Assembly (NCBI GenBank): GCA_026745465.1
Contig: JACYXH010000446.1
Span: 310,001 to 374,000, forward strand
DNA length: 64,000 bases
Reading direction: 5' to 3'
Source: Lota lota
Lineage: Eukaryota > Chordata > Actinopteri > Gadiformes > Lotidae
Of this stretch, positions 53,321 through 64,000 are shown one piece after another; the first letter of the stretch is position 1, and the number at the start of each line of letters is the position of its first letter. The position numbers and the translations under genes were made by a program. The notes under the pieces were generated by a model. The model had not been told where the DNA came from. It made no database searches and saw only the letters and a list, made by a program, of their open reading frames with translations.

Positions 53321-53867
53321 TGGACAGAGAGAGAGAGAGACAGACAGACAGAGACAGACAGACAGACAGACGGAGAGAGACAGACAGACAGAAAGAGAAA
53401 TATTGTCACAAAAAATATATCATTAAAGACAATTATATCAAAAACAAAGATATACAGGAGGATAGATAGACACATGGAAATAATATGATGACCAATTAAA
53501 GAAAATCAATCAAGAGTAATATCAAATCTCATACGTAAAAGCTAAATCCAACATCAGCACTAGAAGGTTCCAGGCGGAGTTCTGACCTGCTGGCTGCTGG
53601 TGAGGTCCAGGATCCTGGCCAGCTCCCGCAGGTCCCTGGTCACCTCCTTCAGCAGCAGCTTGAGCCGGTTCCCGATTACGTGTACCTTCTCCTTGGCCTC
53701 CAGGCAGTCGCTGCCCGGGGCGTTGACCAGCAGCTGCAGGGACATGTCCTGCAGCAGCGCCACCTTCAGCTGAGAGTCCAGCAGCTCACGCCGCATTTGC
53801 TACACGACAGGGACAAGGAAAGAGAGAGAGAGGGGGAGAGAGAGAGAGAGCGGGAGGTAAAGGGAGA

Positions 53868-53902
<35 letters not shown>

Positions 53903-54178
53903 GGTGGGATGAGTGATTTGAGACATGGAAAGTGAAACGTTGTTCGAAGGCTTACGGAAAGATAAGAGGACACTTTATTAATCCGGAAATTTAGGAGATT
54001 CTGGTGTTGAGATAAGTGGAGGCCGACCTTAGTTAAAGAAAGCTAAGGTAAAATCGTCTCAAATGATTTTTTTTTTAATCCCAATGAATTGTAATGTAAT
54101 TTACAGTCTTTCACATGGACAGCAAAAAAGCATGATCGTGTGAAAGCCAAACAAAGCATTGTAGTATTACACTCACAC

Positions 54179-54218
<40 letters not shown>

Positions 54219-57200
54219 TAGCCTTGACCCTGGTTGAACTAAAAAGGAAATTAGTCTGAACCCCGTCGAATCCCCATGACCATCCCTTGGTGTGCCATCA
54301 CTTGGTAAACAAAGACAACACAACCCAACACAATGAGTCATGACAGCAGCATGATCACATGGGGTCACCACAAGGGCAGAGTGGAGCGTGACGGGGAGAT
54401 CTTGCTGAGGCCCGGCAGTGTCGGCCCCCCAGCGCTGCCGGGGGACGTACCGTGAGGGTCTTGTGATGCTGGTGCAGCGTGTCGCTGTCCTGGATGGGGT
54501 CGATGGGGACCACCTCGTTGCGCCGGCGGTCAATGTTCTCCAGCCACAGCAGGAGGCCGTGGCTCGTCTCGTGGAAGTCCTGGGGACCCGCCACAGAAAG
54601 GGTAAAGAGTTACATTGAACCGACGTTCCAGTTGTATTCTAGTAAACGTGGAATACATTAGGGGTATCGTTATCTACTCACACTACATGAAAAGTCGCCA
54701 GTTAAGCGATTGTGAACGTGATCAAGATCAACTTTTCATAACACATGTTTTATTCAAAAGGGTTTTTCAGCGGAATTTCAGCTCAACTAATTTCATAAAC
54801 TGCCATTCAATTGACTACTACGACATACTCTCTACTAGAGCTAACATGATTTCTGGGGCAGGATAATCCGTTTGCTGGTGTTTTGATTCCTGGTGTTTTG
54901 ATCATTTTTGTCCCCCCACATCATTATTAAGAACAAGACTCCACGGTCAATACATCCCTGTAATGATTTATATTGGACGTTTCTTTAGCTGTTGAGAGCA
55001 CACTCACCTGACACTGCATGAGGGCGTCCTGAAGCGAGGCCCTCCACCCCTCCAGGGCCCTCCCAAGCTTGTCCCAGTGGTTGTTCATGTCCGTCAGCTT
55101 GGCCTGCATCTCCCTGCTCTCCTCGCTGTCCCACTGCACAAACTCCCCGCTGCACAGGTTGATGGACAGCACGATGGCCTTGCGCTTGTCCAGCGCCTTC
55201 TGCAGCTCCTGGGTAGGAAAGAACAACGGCGAAAACACTGTTGTTCTGAGCTCGCACGTAGCGTGAGCTACTGTAAGCTACACCTAGCTTGAAAACTACG
55301 CCTAGCGTATAAGCAATGACAAAGCTTGTAAGCGCATATTTAACGACCATTTAGCATTGAGATAGCTCATAGGCTACGACTGTGTAGCGTTAAGATAGCA
55401 GGTATGCTACTCCTAGCTAATAAGGTACGACCGTGTAGCATTGAACTAGCTCGTATGCTATGACCGTGCAGCATTGACCTAGCCCATTAGCTACCACCAT
55501 GTAGCATTGAGCTAGGCCATTAGCTATGACAGCAAAGCGCTGTGCTCCTACCTTGAGCTTCTTGATGCGCAGCTGGATGGTCTGGATGTCAGTGCTGAGC
55601 TCAAGCCGCCGCTGCTGCTCCAGCTCCTCCTCCGCCTGGCCCAGCCACGCCCACACACTGCGGAGGTCAGAGGTCAGCTGTTGCCACTTCTGCTGATTCT
55701 GCTTGGTGCGCAGCTCCTTGCTCAGGTCCTGCGCCTGCAGCAGCTCCCAGCGCTCAATCACCCCTGCAGGTCAGAAGGGAGCCGGGGAGGGAGGTTCAGG
55801 GTAAAAGCTAATTTCAATAGTGGTCATGTTGTTCACATATTCATGCGTATCACTTATGTATGGTAAATGTATGGTAAATGTTAAGCGCGTAACATCCTCT
55901 ATCGCAATTGTTTTGGGGGTTGTGACAGAAAATCTTCTGTTTGTGGAACTTGGACAAACATTTCCAATTTGACATGATCACATCACATCATGTCACACAC
56001 CTCCTATGTTGGGTTTTGCACTAGTTGGCTGATATAATTGGAAATATGTTGTATAAGGGAAGAGGGATGCTGCTGTCAAAGCCATTTCTTTGAAAAATGA
56101 GGTAATTCATGCTCAAAACTCAGATATTTGGGGCAATACTTAACATAGACAGAACAAACCCCAGAGAGATGTGTAACATGTACTGATCCATCGTCTGGAT
56201 TTTGATTAGCAATCGATCACACAATTGAATAGAAGCAATTGACGATCAATTTAACTTAATGTGATGAATTCACACCAAGTTCAATCAGGTGAGAGACATG
56301 CTCTCCAGGGTGAAATAACCCTCTGGAGGAGGAGCTGTGTGTACCTGAGCTCTGTGACTCAGAGCTGCTGGGGTCGGCCAGGCCTGAGGCCCCGTCCTCT
56401 TCTTCCTTCAGCTCAGAGCCCATCCTCTTCACCTGGTCGATGCTCCCTCGACACTCACCCAGCAAACGCATCTGGAGACAGATAGGGGGGAAGAGGGAGG
56501 GAAGAGAGAGAGGCAAGGAGAGAATGATCGAGGGAGGGGGAGAGAGAGCGAGAGCCAGCAAGAAGGTGAAAGAGAGATGGCGGTAGAGGCAAGGAGAGAA
56601 TGAGCGAGGGAGGGGGAGAGAGAGGGAGAAGAGAGAGAGAGCCAGCAAGAAGGTGAAAGAGAGACGGAGGTAGAGGCAGGGAGAGAATGAGTGAAGGAGG
56701 GGGAGAGAGAGGGAGAAGAGAGAGAGAGCCAGCAGGAAGGGGAAAGAGAGACAGAGAGAGGTAGTGAGAGAGAGATGAAGACTTTAGTGTGCAATCGTAA
56801 GTACAGCAAGTCACTAACCTGGATATTTGTTCCCAGTGTAACCCAGTGGTTTCCAAAGTTTTTTGACCCGTGACCCCATTTTTCACTCGGAAAATCCTTG
56901 CAACCCAAATGTTGTTGAGCATCTGCTCCCCCCACACAATGTTTTAAGCCCATCAACATCTGGCTGTCATATCAACATATCCCACTGGTGTAGTAAGTAG
57001 TAGTTTGCTTATGGCCATGAATCATTAGTTGGTATAAATCACTGTTGATATGATATTGATAAGGACCCTTTACAAAGAAATAATGTATTTTAAAATATCT
57101 GCAGCTTATAAATCAGCTCCAATCTCCAATCCCGACACCACACATGAATATCAGGTCGGAACCCAAGTGGGGTCCGATCCCAAGGTTGGGAACCCCTGGT

Positions 57201-59688
57201 TTAACATGTCATTTTTTTCGTTGAATTTCATTGAAAGAGTCTGTTATGGGATGTTGTCGGCGGCTACTCATGTATCCCATGTAGGATGTCCCATGTTCAA
57301 CATGTCATTTTTCATCAAATGTCATTGAAAGAGTCTGTTATTATGGGACTTAGTCATGGTTACTCACGAATCCCATGTAGGATGTCCCACGTTTGACATG
57401 TCATTTTTCCGTTCAACTGAGCTGAAAGAGTCTGTTATTATGGGATGTCGTCGTGGTTACTCACGTAGCCCATGTAGGAGCCGTCCAGCTCAGTGCTGGT
57501 GGGGGTGCGGCTGCGGCTGCTCTCCAGCTGATGCAGCAGCGAGCTGCGACCGCCGTCGCTCGCCCCCGCCACGTTAGAGTACGACGAGCCCCCGTCACCT
57601 AGTGACACATGGCAACGCAACGTTAGCGCAACAGAACACACCCCGATGAAAACAAAGAACAACGAGTGGAGCGCACTGGTGAGTTTCACATTCAGACCCG
57701 GTGTGAGGTGAGCTCGCTCCTCAAAAATAAAAATAAAAATAAAGAAATCTGCGAAAACCTTAAAGACAAAAGATCGGAGTAAAACAACATGCTTTGTTTT
57801 CGGAAACGCCAACATTTAAAACTAGAAAGTGGTTAGGTGCTACACACGGAATACTACAACAGAACTGAAACTAAGAAGAAAAGCCGGTTAGAGAGAGAAG
57901 TGGTTAGGGTGAATCCCATTTCAGAGTTGTCAAAGCGTACTGCTCGAGATTTGGTATATAGATTCACGTGAATATGGAATTGACCCTATCCAGTGTTAGA
58001 AAACTGCTGCCCATGGTTACAGTGCCTTGTTAGATCGGAATGTGATTGAAAAAAGAAAGACACAAATCAAAGACCCAGACCAGTGAAAAAATCCAAACTC
58101 TAAATTAGGCGGCACTCAAGGGTAAAGGGGGTTGCCGTTATTTCGGGCGACCCCCCAACCCCTTATGGCATGCTGTCGGTACTGCAGTCTCTCCTACCCG
58201 TGGTGGATCTCAGTGTGTTTTCAGTTAGTTTAACATAGGCTTCTGGGCTGTCAGGGATGACTACATCTGGAAGAAACATTGTACAGTACACATATTTAGC
58301 ACTAGGATCCACAGCCATTCAACCAAGATCGGGGTTCAGTACAAATTTGAGGTACTAGTACTTTACTTGAGTATTTTTATTTTCTGCTACCTTTTGCGTC
58401 TACTCCACGACACCTCAAAGACAAATATTGAACCTTTACTCCCTTTCATTTATCTGACAGCTTTAGTTACTAGTTACTTAAGATTCATTTATAGATTATT
58501 TGTACCCAGGTGGAAATTCATAAACTACCCAGCAGTATGAAAAGTAATATATAAAATATATATAAATTAATTGTAATAAGCTCCACATTTACCAGCTGCA
58601 ACAATAAAGCGATGAACACACTAATGCATAGAAAATATAAGCCAATCATATAAGAAATATTATTCTGAAATGGGTCATTCTGCATAATGAATACTTTTAC
58701 TTTTGGTAAGTATATTTAGATGCTAATACTTTTGTACTTTTACTTTTAGTAACATTTAACATTAAGTAATATTTTCAACGCAGGAGTTTTACAGAGTATT
58801 TCTACAGTGTGGTATTAAGACATTAACTTTAGTAAAAGATCAGAGTACTTCTTCCACCACTTTTTTCTTATTCAACTGGACTAAAATCCATTAAAAGTTA
58901 ATGCATATGTTTATGTGTAAAAGTGTATGCATAGTTTATGCATATGCTCAAAGCATACTTCTGTTTTTGATCCTAACATTTTTTTTTCTCCTTTGTATTG
59001 ACCTCCTTCAGCAGAGGATACCACTGTGAGTTTGTTACGGGCACCATGCATGTGTATGTGTCCTCCATGTGTGCATTATGGGTTTGTGTTTAGTGTAAGT
59101 GTGTTTATGTGTGTTACGTTTGTGTCCTCAATGTGTGTATCAAGTTATGTGTTTAGTGTATGTGTGTGTTTGTGTGATACGTGGATCTCATTGTGTGCAT
59201 TATGGAATGTGTTTAGTGTATGTGTGTGTTATGTGTGTGTCCTCATTGTGTGCATTATGTTATGTGTTTAGTGTATGTATGTTTTAGGTGTGTCCCGTGT
59301 GTGTCCTCATTGTGTGCGTTATGGTATGTGTTTAGTGTACATGTGTTACATGTGCAATGTATGTGTCCACATTGTGTGCATTATGTTACGTGTTTAGTGT
59401 ATGTGTTATGTGTTTAATGTATGTGTCCTCATTGTGTGCATTGCTATGTGTTTAGTGTATGTGTATGTTATGTGTTCGTCCTCCTTGTGTGTATTATGTT
59501 TTGTTGTTATGTGTTCATTGTATGTGTGTTTATGTGTGTTACGTGTGTGTCCTTCTGGTCCGCAATGACTTGCTTTGTGTAAACATGCAATGTTTATTCT
59601 GTCCATAGTTCCATGTCTATGTGTCTATACATACAACATCCATATCCACGTCCGTACACGTGTGCCAGTGTGTGAGTGAATGTGTGTG

Positions 59689-59719
<31 letters not shown>

Positions 59720-62138
59720 AACCCCCACCCCCCACCCCCCACCCCTGGTACTGACCCGACAATGCGGAGGCGGGCCGTTGCAGGAAGTCGGCCCCGTCCT
59801 CGCCCTGCTGCTCCCCGAGGGCACGCCCAGCGCTCTCCAGGACGCGGCTCAGGTCGTAGTCGTGGTCCCACTCCAGGGGGATGGAGTCCACGCTGGCGGG
59901 CGTGTCCCGGCCGGACCGCTCCGCCCGCGGCGGTGCCGCCAGCGAGGCCGAGCGGCTGGAGGACGGCAGGGGGGAGGTAGAGGTGGGGAAGCCCTCTCCC
60001 TCCTGCTCCCCCGTGCCCCAGTGAAGGCCGGACGAGGCGTCCCTCCCGCAGTCGCCCTCGTCCAGGTCCAGCTCGCGGTCTGAGAACGAGACCTCTGTGT
60101 CGTCGTCTGTCAGCTGGCAGAAAGAGAGAAAAAAAGATCGTAACCATGGTAACAGTGATCAGTTGCAGTCATTCCACTGCATTCAGTAAGGCCACAGGTG
60201 TACAAATGCAAAACCAACCAAACACACACACACACATGTTCACACCCACATAAACATGCACACACACAGACACACTCACAGAAATGCACAACCAACAATC
60301 CACACACACACACGCACCCTACCCAAACACACAACTTGCACACACACTCACCTTTCAAACTCACCCACCCAACCTACCCACCAAACCGCCACAAACACCA
60401 CCTACATACCCTACACACATATACATCCAACCTACACCCACCCCCACAACTACCAACCCACGACCCACACTCACCCAGCCCCTTACACACCACCTACCCA
60501 CCCTACACACATATCCATCCACCCTACACACAAACACAAACACACACATATACACATTGCCAACCTCCACCCACCCCCACACCCACCAATCCCACCCCCA
60601 CCCCGCCCCCCAACATACGACCCCACCCCACAGCAGTGCAGGCTCTCTGTCTTACGGGCAGGCGGAGGAGCTTCTTGTGGTAGCGCTCCACCCGTCCGAA
60701 CACCTCTTGGCAGTAGCGCCGGAGCTCCTCCTGCTCTTCCTCGATGACGGTGGCGTCCAGCGGCTCAGTCTTCTCCATCAGCGCCTCTGCCTGCTTGAAG
60801 ATCACCTCGATTTTGGGGGACGTCAGGGAGATCTCCTGCTGGAAGGCCTGGGGAGAGAAAGAGGGAGAAAGGAAGGGAGAGGGAGAGGAAGGGAGAGGGA
60901 GAGAGAAGGAGGTAGAGGTATAAAGGGAGAGGGAGAGAGAGGGAGAAAGGGAGAGAGGAAGAGGGGGAGAGGAAGAGAGGGAGATAGTTATAGAGGGAGA
61001 GGGGGAGAGGGGGAGAGGGAGAGAGAGGGAGAAAGGGAGAGGGAGAGAGGGAGAGCGAGGGAGAGAGGGAGAGAGAGGGAGAGGGGGGAGAGAGGGAGGG
61101 AGAAGGGGAGGGGGAGGGAGGGAGAGGGGAGAGAGGAAGAGGGGGAGACGGCGAGAGAGGGAGAGAGCGGGATGTTAGCTTAGGTGCTAACACCTAGGTA
61201 CTAGGTGCTGCTCGGGGCTAGTCAAGTGGTCCGTTGGTCATTTACTTATTTAATAATATGTAATGCAATTTCATATGGATATGATTTGCTGTAATGTCAT
61301 ACAGGTAGAGTCAACTGGTAAGAGTCTTCACTAAAGCCTTTACTAGTGGGGATGTTAACACTGCCAGGGGTACGGGGTTCGATTCCCACTGGGGCCCCCC
61401 GTGTTCACAATGTATGCACTCGTAATGTAACATCACACTTTACAGGATTTCAGGACGATGTCTTAATCCTTTTGTTGCACGTTGAAGTCTCCGTTCCTCC
61501 GTCTTTACGGAGGGACGGTAAAACCTAAGCAACGCCTTTACCCTGAGCTGTTTGATCTTGGCCTGGATGTCACACTCGGAGAAGTGTTCGATGTTGGTGA
61601 GCTGGAGGTCCATCTCCGTCAGCCACACCAGGATGCTGTCCCTAGCCGTCTCAAACTCCTCCCGCTGGCCGATGAAGTGCTGCGGGAGACACACCAGAAA
61701 CCGGTACACTAGTTACGTACATCTCATGGTGCACCTGTGTGTTATTCAGGTTTTTTATTTACCATTCCCCGGGTTTTGGGGAGTTTGTTCTTGTGGGTGC
61801 GGGTTTTAAGAGTTGTGCCCGTTGTGATAATTGTGATGTTTTTCAGGTTAAAATTAAGGGAAATATTCCATTGCAACAGCAGTCCCGACAGTTGGGTTTT
61901 CCTTTGAGTGTACAAGCCCAACAAGCTTATTTCATTTTCAGTTTATTCGACTAATAATTATCAACACTCTATTTCCTGTCTGGGATTACAAAAATACACC
62001 ATTTATTAAGTAACTATGTATAACATATAACCAACCTGGTAGATATAACTACACAAACACAGCAAACATCCAAAAAGCCCTATATTACTTATTCAACATA
62101 TTATATACATATTTGTCAATAGTGAAATCCAATAGTAT

Positions 62139-62202
<64 letters not shown>

Positions 62203-62458
62203 GCACCCATCCTAAAAGTAGCGGTGCTAGCTGGCCTACCTTGAGCCTGCGCAGGACGGAGATCACCCTCTTCTGCAGGTTGTCCCAGCGCTGGTTAGCA
62301 TCGTGTGCCATCCCCCGCAGACAGCAGGCCGCGTCGGTGCGGTTCTCCCGGGCCAGCCGGCGGTACTGCTTGTTCAGGAACTCAAGGTGGGTCAGGCTCT
62401 CGTGCACCTGCCTCTGGAAGCCCTGCGGGGGGCATGCGCGCGCACACACACACACACA

Positions 62459-62501
<43 letters not shown>

Positions 62502-63832
62502 ACACGTGCACATACACACATGCACACACACAAACACATGCACACACATACACATAGACATGGAAACACACACACGTACACACATGCACATAGAAACAAA
62601 TGCAACGCACATACAAACACACGGAAACACACGCACGTACACACATGCAACGCACATACATACACACACACACACACAAAAGTGCACATAAAAACACATG
62701 CAACGCACACAAACACACACACACATAGTAACTTAGAAGCTGGCTACCATGACAAGTTAAAAAAAGGCACACACAGTATGGAAACCAGCAGCGACTAGAC
62801 ATAGAACTCAATAGTGACTGGCTGCACCTACAGACTGTACCGGACCATCACTGACCAGCATTGATCCTATTTATCTTAATGTTGTCTGTTTATGCTGCCC
62901 TCTTCAGGTCGGGTATGTCATCACCACGGTGACTGTCATTCCGTGACGGTGCTTTGACCCCAACCAGGGCTCTTTGTCCGTATGATATGATATCTAGGTT
63001 AAGAAGGGGTGTGTCCTGTGTGACCGCCTCCCCCTCCATCCCATACTGCTAGTGGCGCACCTCGAAGGTCTTGAGCTCCTCCTTGGCGACGGTGTAGAGA
63101 ACGCCGGAGGAGTTGGCGGAGGCGGCGGTCTTCTCGGACGTGGCCAGCCACTCCTCGAAACGGGCAAAGTCGTCCAGAAACTTCTGCCATAGGCGCCACG
63201 TCTCCTCAATCCTAGTGGAGGAGGAGGAGGAGGTGGAGGAGATGTTGGAGGTGGAGGAGGAGGAGGAGGTGGTGGAGGAGGGGCAGGAGGAGGAGGAGGG
63301 GGAGGAGGAGGAGGAGGAGGAGGTGGAGGAGGAGGAGAAAGTTTCAAACGGTTCAAATCTGGCAGTTGGAAGACTTTATAAGTTCACAGGGAAAACAAAG
63401 GTGTAGCTTATGACATTAATTATGGGTCCGTTCAATTTAGGGCTGGAAGTGCATTACACAACTAGTCAAATAAACACACATCGACCACGCTGGTGCTGCG
63501 ACATTCATAAATAAAACCTCCCAAATGGCGAAACGACAGGAACAGGAAGAGACTCTACCCTACTATTGACGACCTGTGACAAGGGGTCCATACAGACCGG
63601 CCTCACAGCACTATAAGCCCCGCCCCCTTCTTCCCGGTGCCTACTTGAGTCTGCGGTCCATGGACAGGGCACAGATGCTGCGCCAGCGGCGGTCCAGGCT
63701 GCGCGTGGCCTGCTGGATGGAGTCGCACTCGGTGTCAGTAGCGCAGGCGTCGCAGTCGTGGAGGAGGACCTCACACAGGTTGAGCACAGACGCCACGCCT
63801 GTGCTGTGCTTCTCTATGTCCCTCTGCAGCTC
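49533..63832 (-). CDS. syne1: SYNE1 (nesprin-1), C-terminal spectrin repeats and KASH domain; 5' part outside the window
   Basis: Sixteen minus-strand exons: 63645-63832, 63061-63211, 62240-62422, 61542-61679, 60656-60847, 59756-60113, 58198-58266, 57465-57598, 56345-56471, 55552-55763, 55008-55208, 54451-54579, 53587-53799, 52926-53018, 51616-51674 and 49533-49806. All phases fit, giving 906 codons plus stop. Signature stretches match human nesprin-1: SPEAYVKLTEN, SRTPTSTELDGSYMGY, RLLGECRGSIDQVKR, RWELLQAQDLSKELR, STDIQTIQLRIKKLK, INLCSGEFVQWDS, HGLLLWLENIDRRRNE, GSDCLEAKEKVHVIGNRLKL and DLSSWSSADDLDTSGSVSP. The last exon encodes a Ser9 run, the transmembrane helix (ALPIQLLLLFLLVAV) and a lumenal KASH tail ending YTNGPPPV. 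This tail binds SUN proteins in the perinuclear space and joins the nucleus to actin in the LINC complex. The gene continues beyond the right edge. Confidence 0.96.
49807..51615 (-). other. syne1: syne1 penultimate intron with CA tracts and a G31 run
   Basis: CA-rich tract at about 49815-49930, then unremarkable sequence, then 31 consecutive G at 50906-50936 (plus strand) and a GA tract near 51000-51018. Another G-rich area lies around 51420-51590. No exon or RNA gene recognised. Confidence 0.6.
50906..50936. repeat. G31 homopolymer
   Basis: 31 consecutive G on the plus strand (C on the syne1 sense strand). The true length is uncertain because such runs are hard to sequence. Confidence 0.85.
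51675..52925 (-). other. syne1: syne1 intron with (GA)n tract
   Basis: Contains a GA repeat at about 52567-52647 and otherwise no recognised feature. The small exon 51616-51674 encodes QRGKSNVSRTGAPVSRSHL. Confidence 0.6.
53019..53400. repeat. GAGA/GACA satellite with internal 137-bp duplication
   Basis: Mixed GAGA and GACAGACA blocks. GATGGAGCAGAGAGAGAGAG followed by ACATACGGACAGAGGGACGG occurs at about 53043 and again at about 53180, so a 137-base unit has been duplicated. It begins immediately at the acceptor of the exon 52926-53018, where it supplies the polypyrimidine tract on the minus strand. Confidence 0.85.
53818..53900. repeat. (GA)n tract next to a syne1 acceptor
   Basis: GA-rich stretch just upstream (minus sense) of the exon 53587-53799. 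A matching CT tract is at 54180-54214 in the same intron. Confidence 0.8.
56472..56770. repeat. Purine-rich tandem repeat in a syne1 intron
   Basis: GAGAGA-rich sequence with a repeated AGCCAGCAAGAAGGTGAAAG motif (about 56551, 56641 and a variant near 56728), spaced about 88-90 bases. Immediately precedes, in the minus sense, the exon at 56345-56471. Confidence 0.75.
56844..57198. mobile_element. Short non-autonomous hAT element in a syne1 intron
   Basis: Left end CAGTGGTTTCCAAAGTTTT and right end AAGGTTGGGAACCCCTG are hAT-type inverted repeats; 355 bases; no coding. Flanks GTGTAACC and GTTTAACA look like a diverged 8-bp target duplication (6 of 8). Confidence 0.75.
57205..57480 (-). repeat. 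syne1: 97-bp tandem repeat containing a syne1 splice donor, three copies
   Basis: On the minus strand the exon end CCTACATGGGCTAC|GTGAGTAACC (donor at 57464) is repeated as CCTACATGGGATTC|GTGAGTAACC 97 bases downstream and as CCTACATGGGATAC|ATGAGTAGCC a further 97 bases on. A partial fourth unit abuts the hAT element at 57198. Confidence 0.9.
58267..59755 (-). other. syne1: syne1 intron with GT-rich degenerate repeat and C27 run
   Basis: AT-rich at the left, then about 59040-59560 a degenerate repeat of TGTGTTTAGTGTATGTGT and GTGTCCTCATTGTGTGCATT at intervals of roughly 50-60 bases. Next come 27 consecutive C at 59693-59719 (G on the sense strand), 36 bases past the donor of the exon 59756-60113. 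No gene recognised. Confidence 0.65.
60114..60655 (-). other. syne1: syne1 intron, CA/CCA-rich
   Basis: Degenerate CACACAC and CCACCC/CCTACCCACC sequence. The long overlapping open frames (His/Thr/Pro-rich) are compositional artefacts. Confidence 0.7.
60848..61180. repeat. GA/GGGA-rich tract in a syne1 intron
   Basis: Over 300 bases of nearly pure purine on the plus strand (GAGAGGGAGAGAGGGAG), giving a very long polypyrimidine tract before the exon 60656-60847 on the sense strand. Confidence 0.85.
62142..62201. repeat. (CA)n microsatellite
   Basis: Pure CA tract about 40 bases past the donor of the exon 62240-62422. A second CA-rich tract (about 62441-62730) lies on the other side of that exon and overlaps its acceptor region. 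Confidence 0.92.
63215..63335. repeat. GGA/GGT trinucleotide repeat
   Basis: Imperfect GGAGGAGGT repeat starting at the acceptor of the exon 63061-63211; it forms the C/T-rich acceptor tract on the minus strand. Confidence 0.85.
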
Positions 63833-64000
63833 CTGGGGGAGAGGGAGGGGGTAGAGGGGAGGAAGAGGGAGGAGAGGGAGGGAGGGGGGAAAGCAAGGGG
63901 GGAGAGGGAGGGAGGAGAGGGGGGAGGAGAGGGAGGAGCAGGGAGAATGAGATGGGGGGGGGGTATTTTTAGCATTTAGTTTATAAAATGTAATAAATTA

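Noticed and set aside
52979-53488. Arg/Glu/Asp/Thr-rich and Leu/Ser-rich open frames around 53.0-53.5 kb
   Set aside because: Translations of GAGA/GACA satellite, with no non-repeat sequence of protein type.
60198-61183. 299-codon open frame on the plus strand at 60.3-61.2 kb and neighbours
   Set aside because: Made of CA- and GA-rich repeats and the antisense of a syne1 exon.

Overview
The window looks like nuclear DNA of a teleost fish. Its proteins are vertebrate orthologues (FBXO30, STX11, AKAP12, RMND1, CCDC170, SYNE1), introns are short, CA/GA/CT microsatellites are very dense, and the dispersed repeats are fish types (V-SINE-like tails, tRNA-SINE-like pieces, short hAT elements with 8-bp target duplications). 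I cannot name the species.

Layout. 1-1.9 kb: the last coding exon of an unidentified single-pass membrane protein (+). 3.3-6.2 kb: fbxo30 (+), two coding exons. 9.3 kb: tRNA-Leu(TAA) (-). 10.3-11.9 kb: stx11 (-), one coding exon with a predicted 5' noncoding exon and TATA box, and a long hairpin in its 3' flank. 12.9-13.4 kb: a second, truncated stx11-like copy (-). 13.7-22 kb: gene-poor, with two hAT elements and a roughly 1-kb tandem duplication of which only one copy carries a hAT insertion. 22.4-36.8 kb: akap12 (+), three coding exons and about 3,730 codons, half of it a tandem array of about 87-residue units. 37.2-42.8 kb: rmnd1 (-), all 11 coding exons. 44.0-48.2 kb: ccdc170 (+), eight predicted coding exons. 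49.5-64 kb: the 3' end of syne1 (-), 16 exons ending in the KASH domain and running off the right edge.

The order and orientation akap12(+)-rmnd1(-)-ccdc170(+)-syne1(-) matches human 6q25. ZBTB2, ARMT1 and ESR1, which lie among these genes in human, are not here. This fits a gene-depleted copy left by the teleost genome duplication.

The main observation outside the gene list is that local tandem duplications have captured splice junctions in three neighbouring genes. In rmnd1 about 27 copies of a 32-33 bp unit carry the 5' splice site of the penultimate coding exon. In syne1 a 97-bp unit has triplicated a GTGAGT donor with the last 15 exon bases. In ccdc170 a 50-bp duplication created a decoy acceptor. 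The akap12 repeat expansion and the stx11 relic are the main protein-level oddities. All exon boundaries were read by eye from splice signals, frame continuity and remembered family sequences; no alignment was run.
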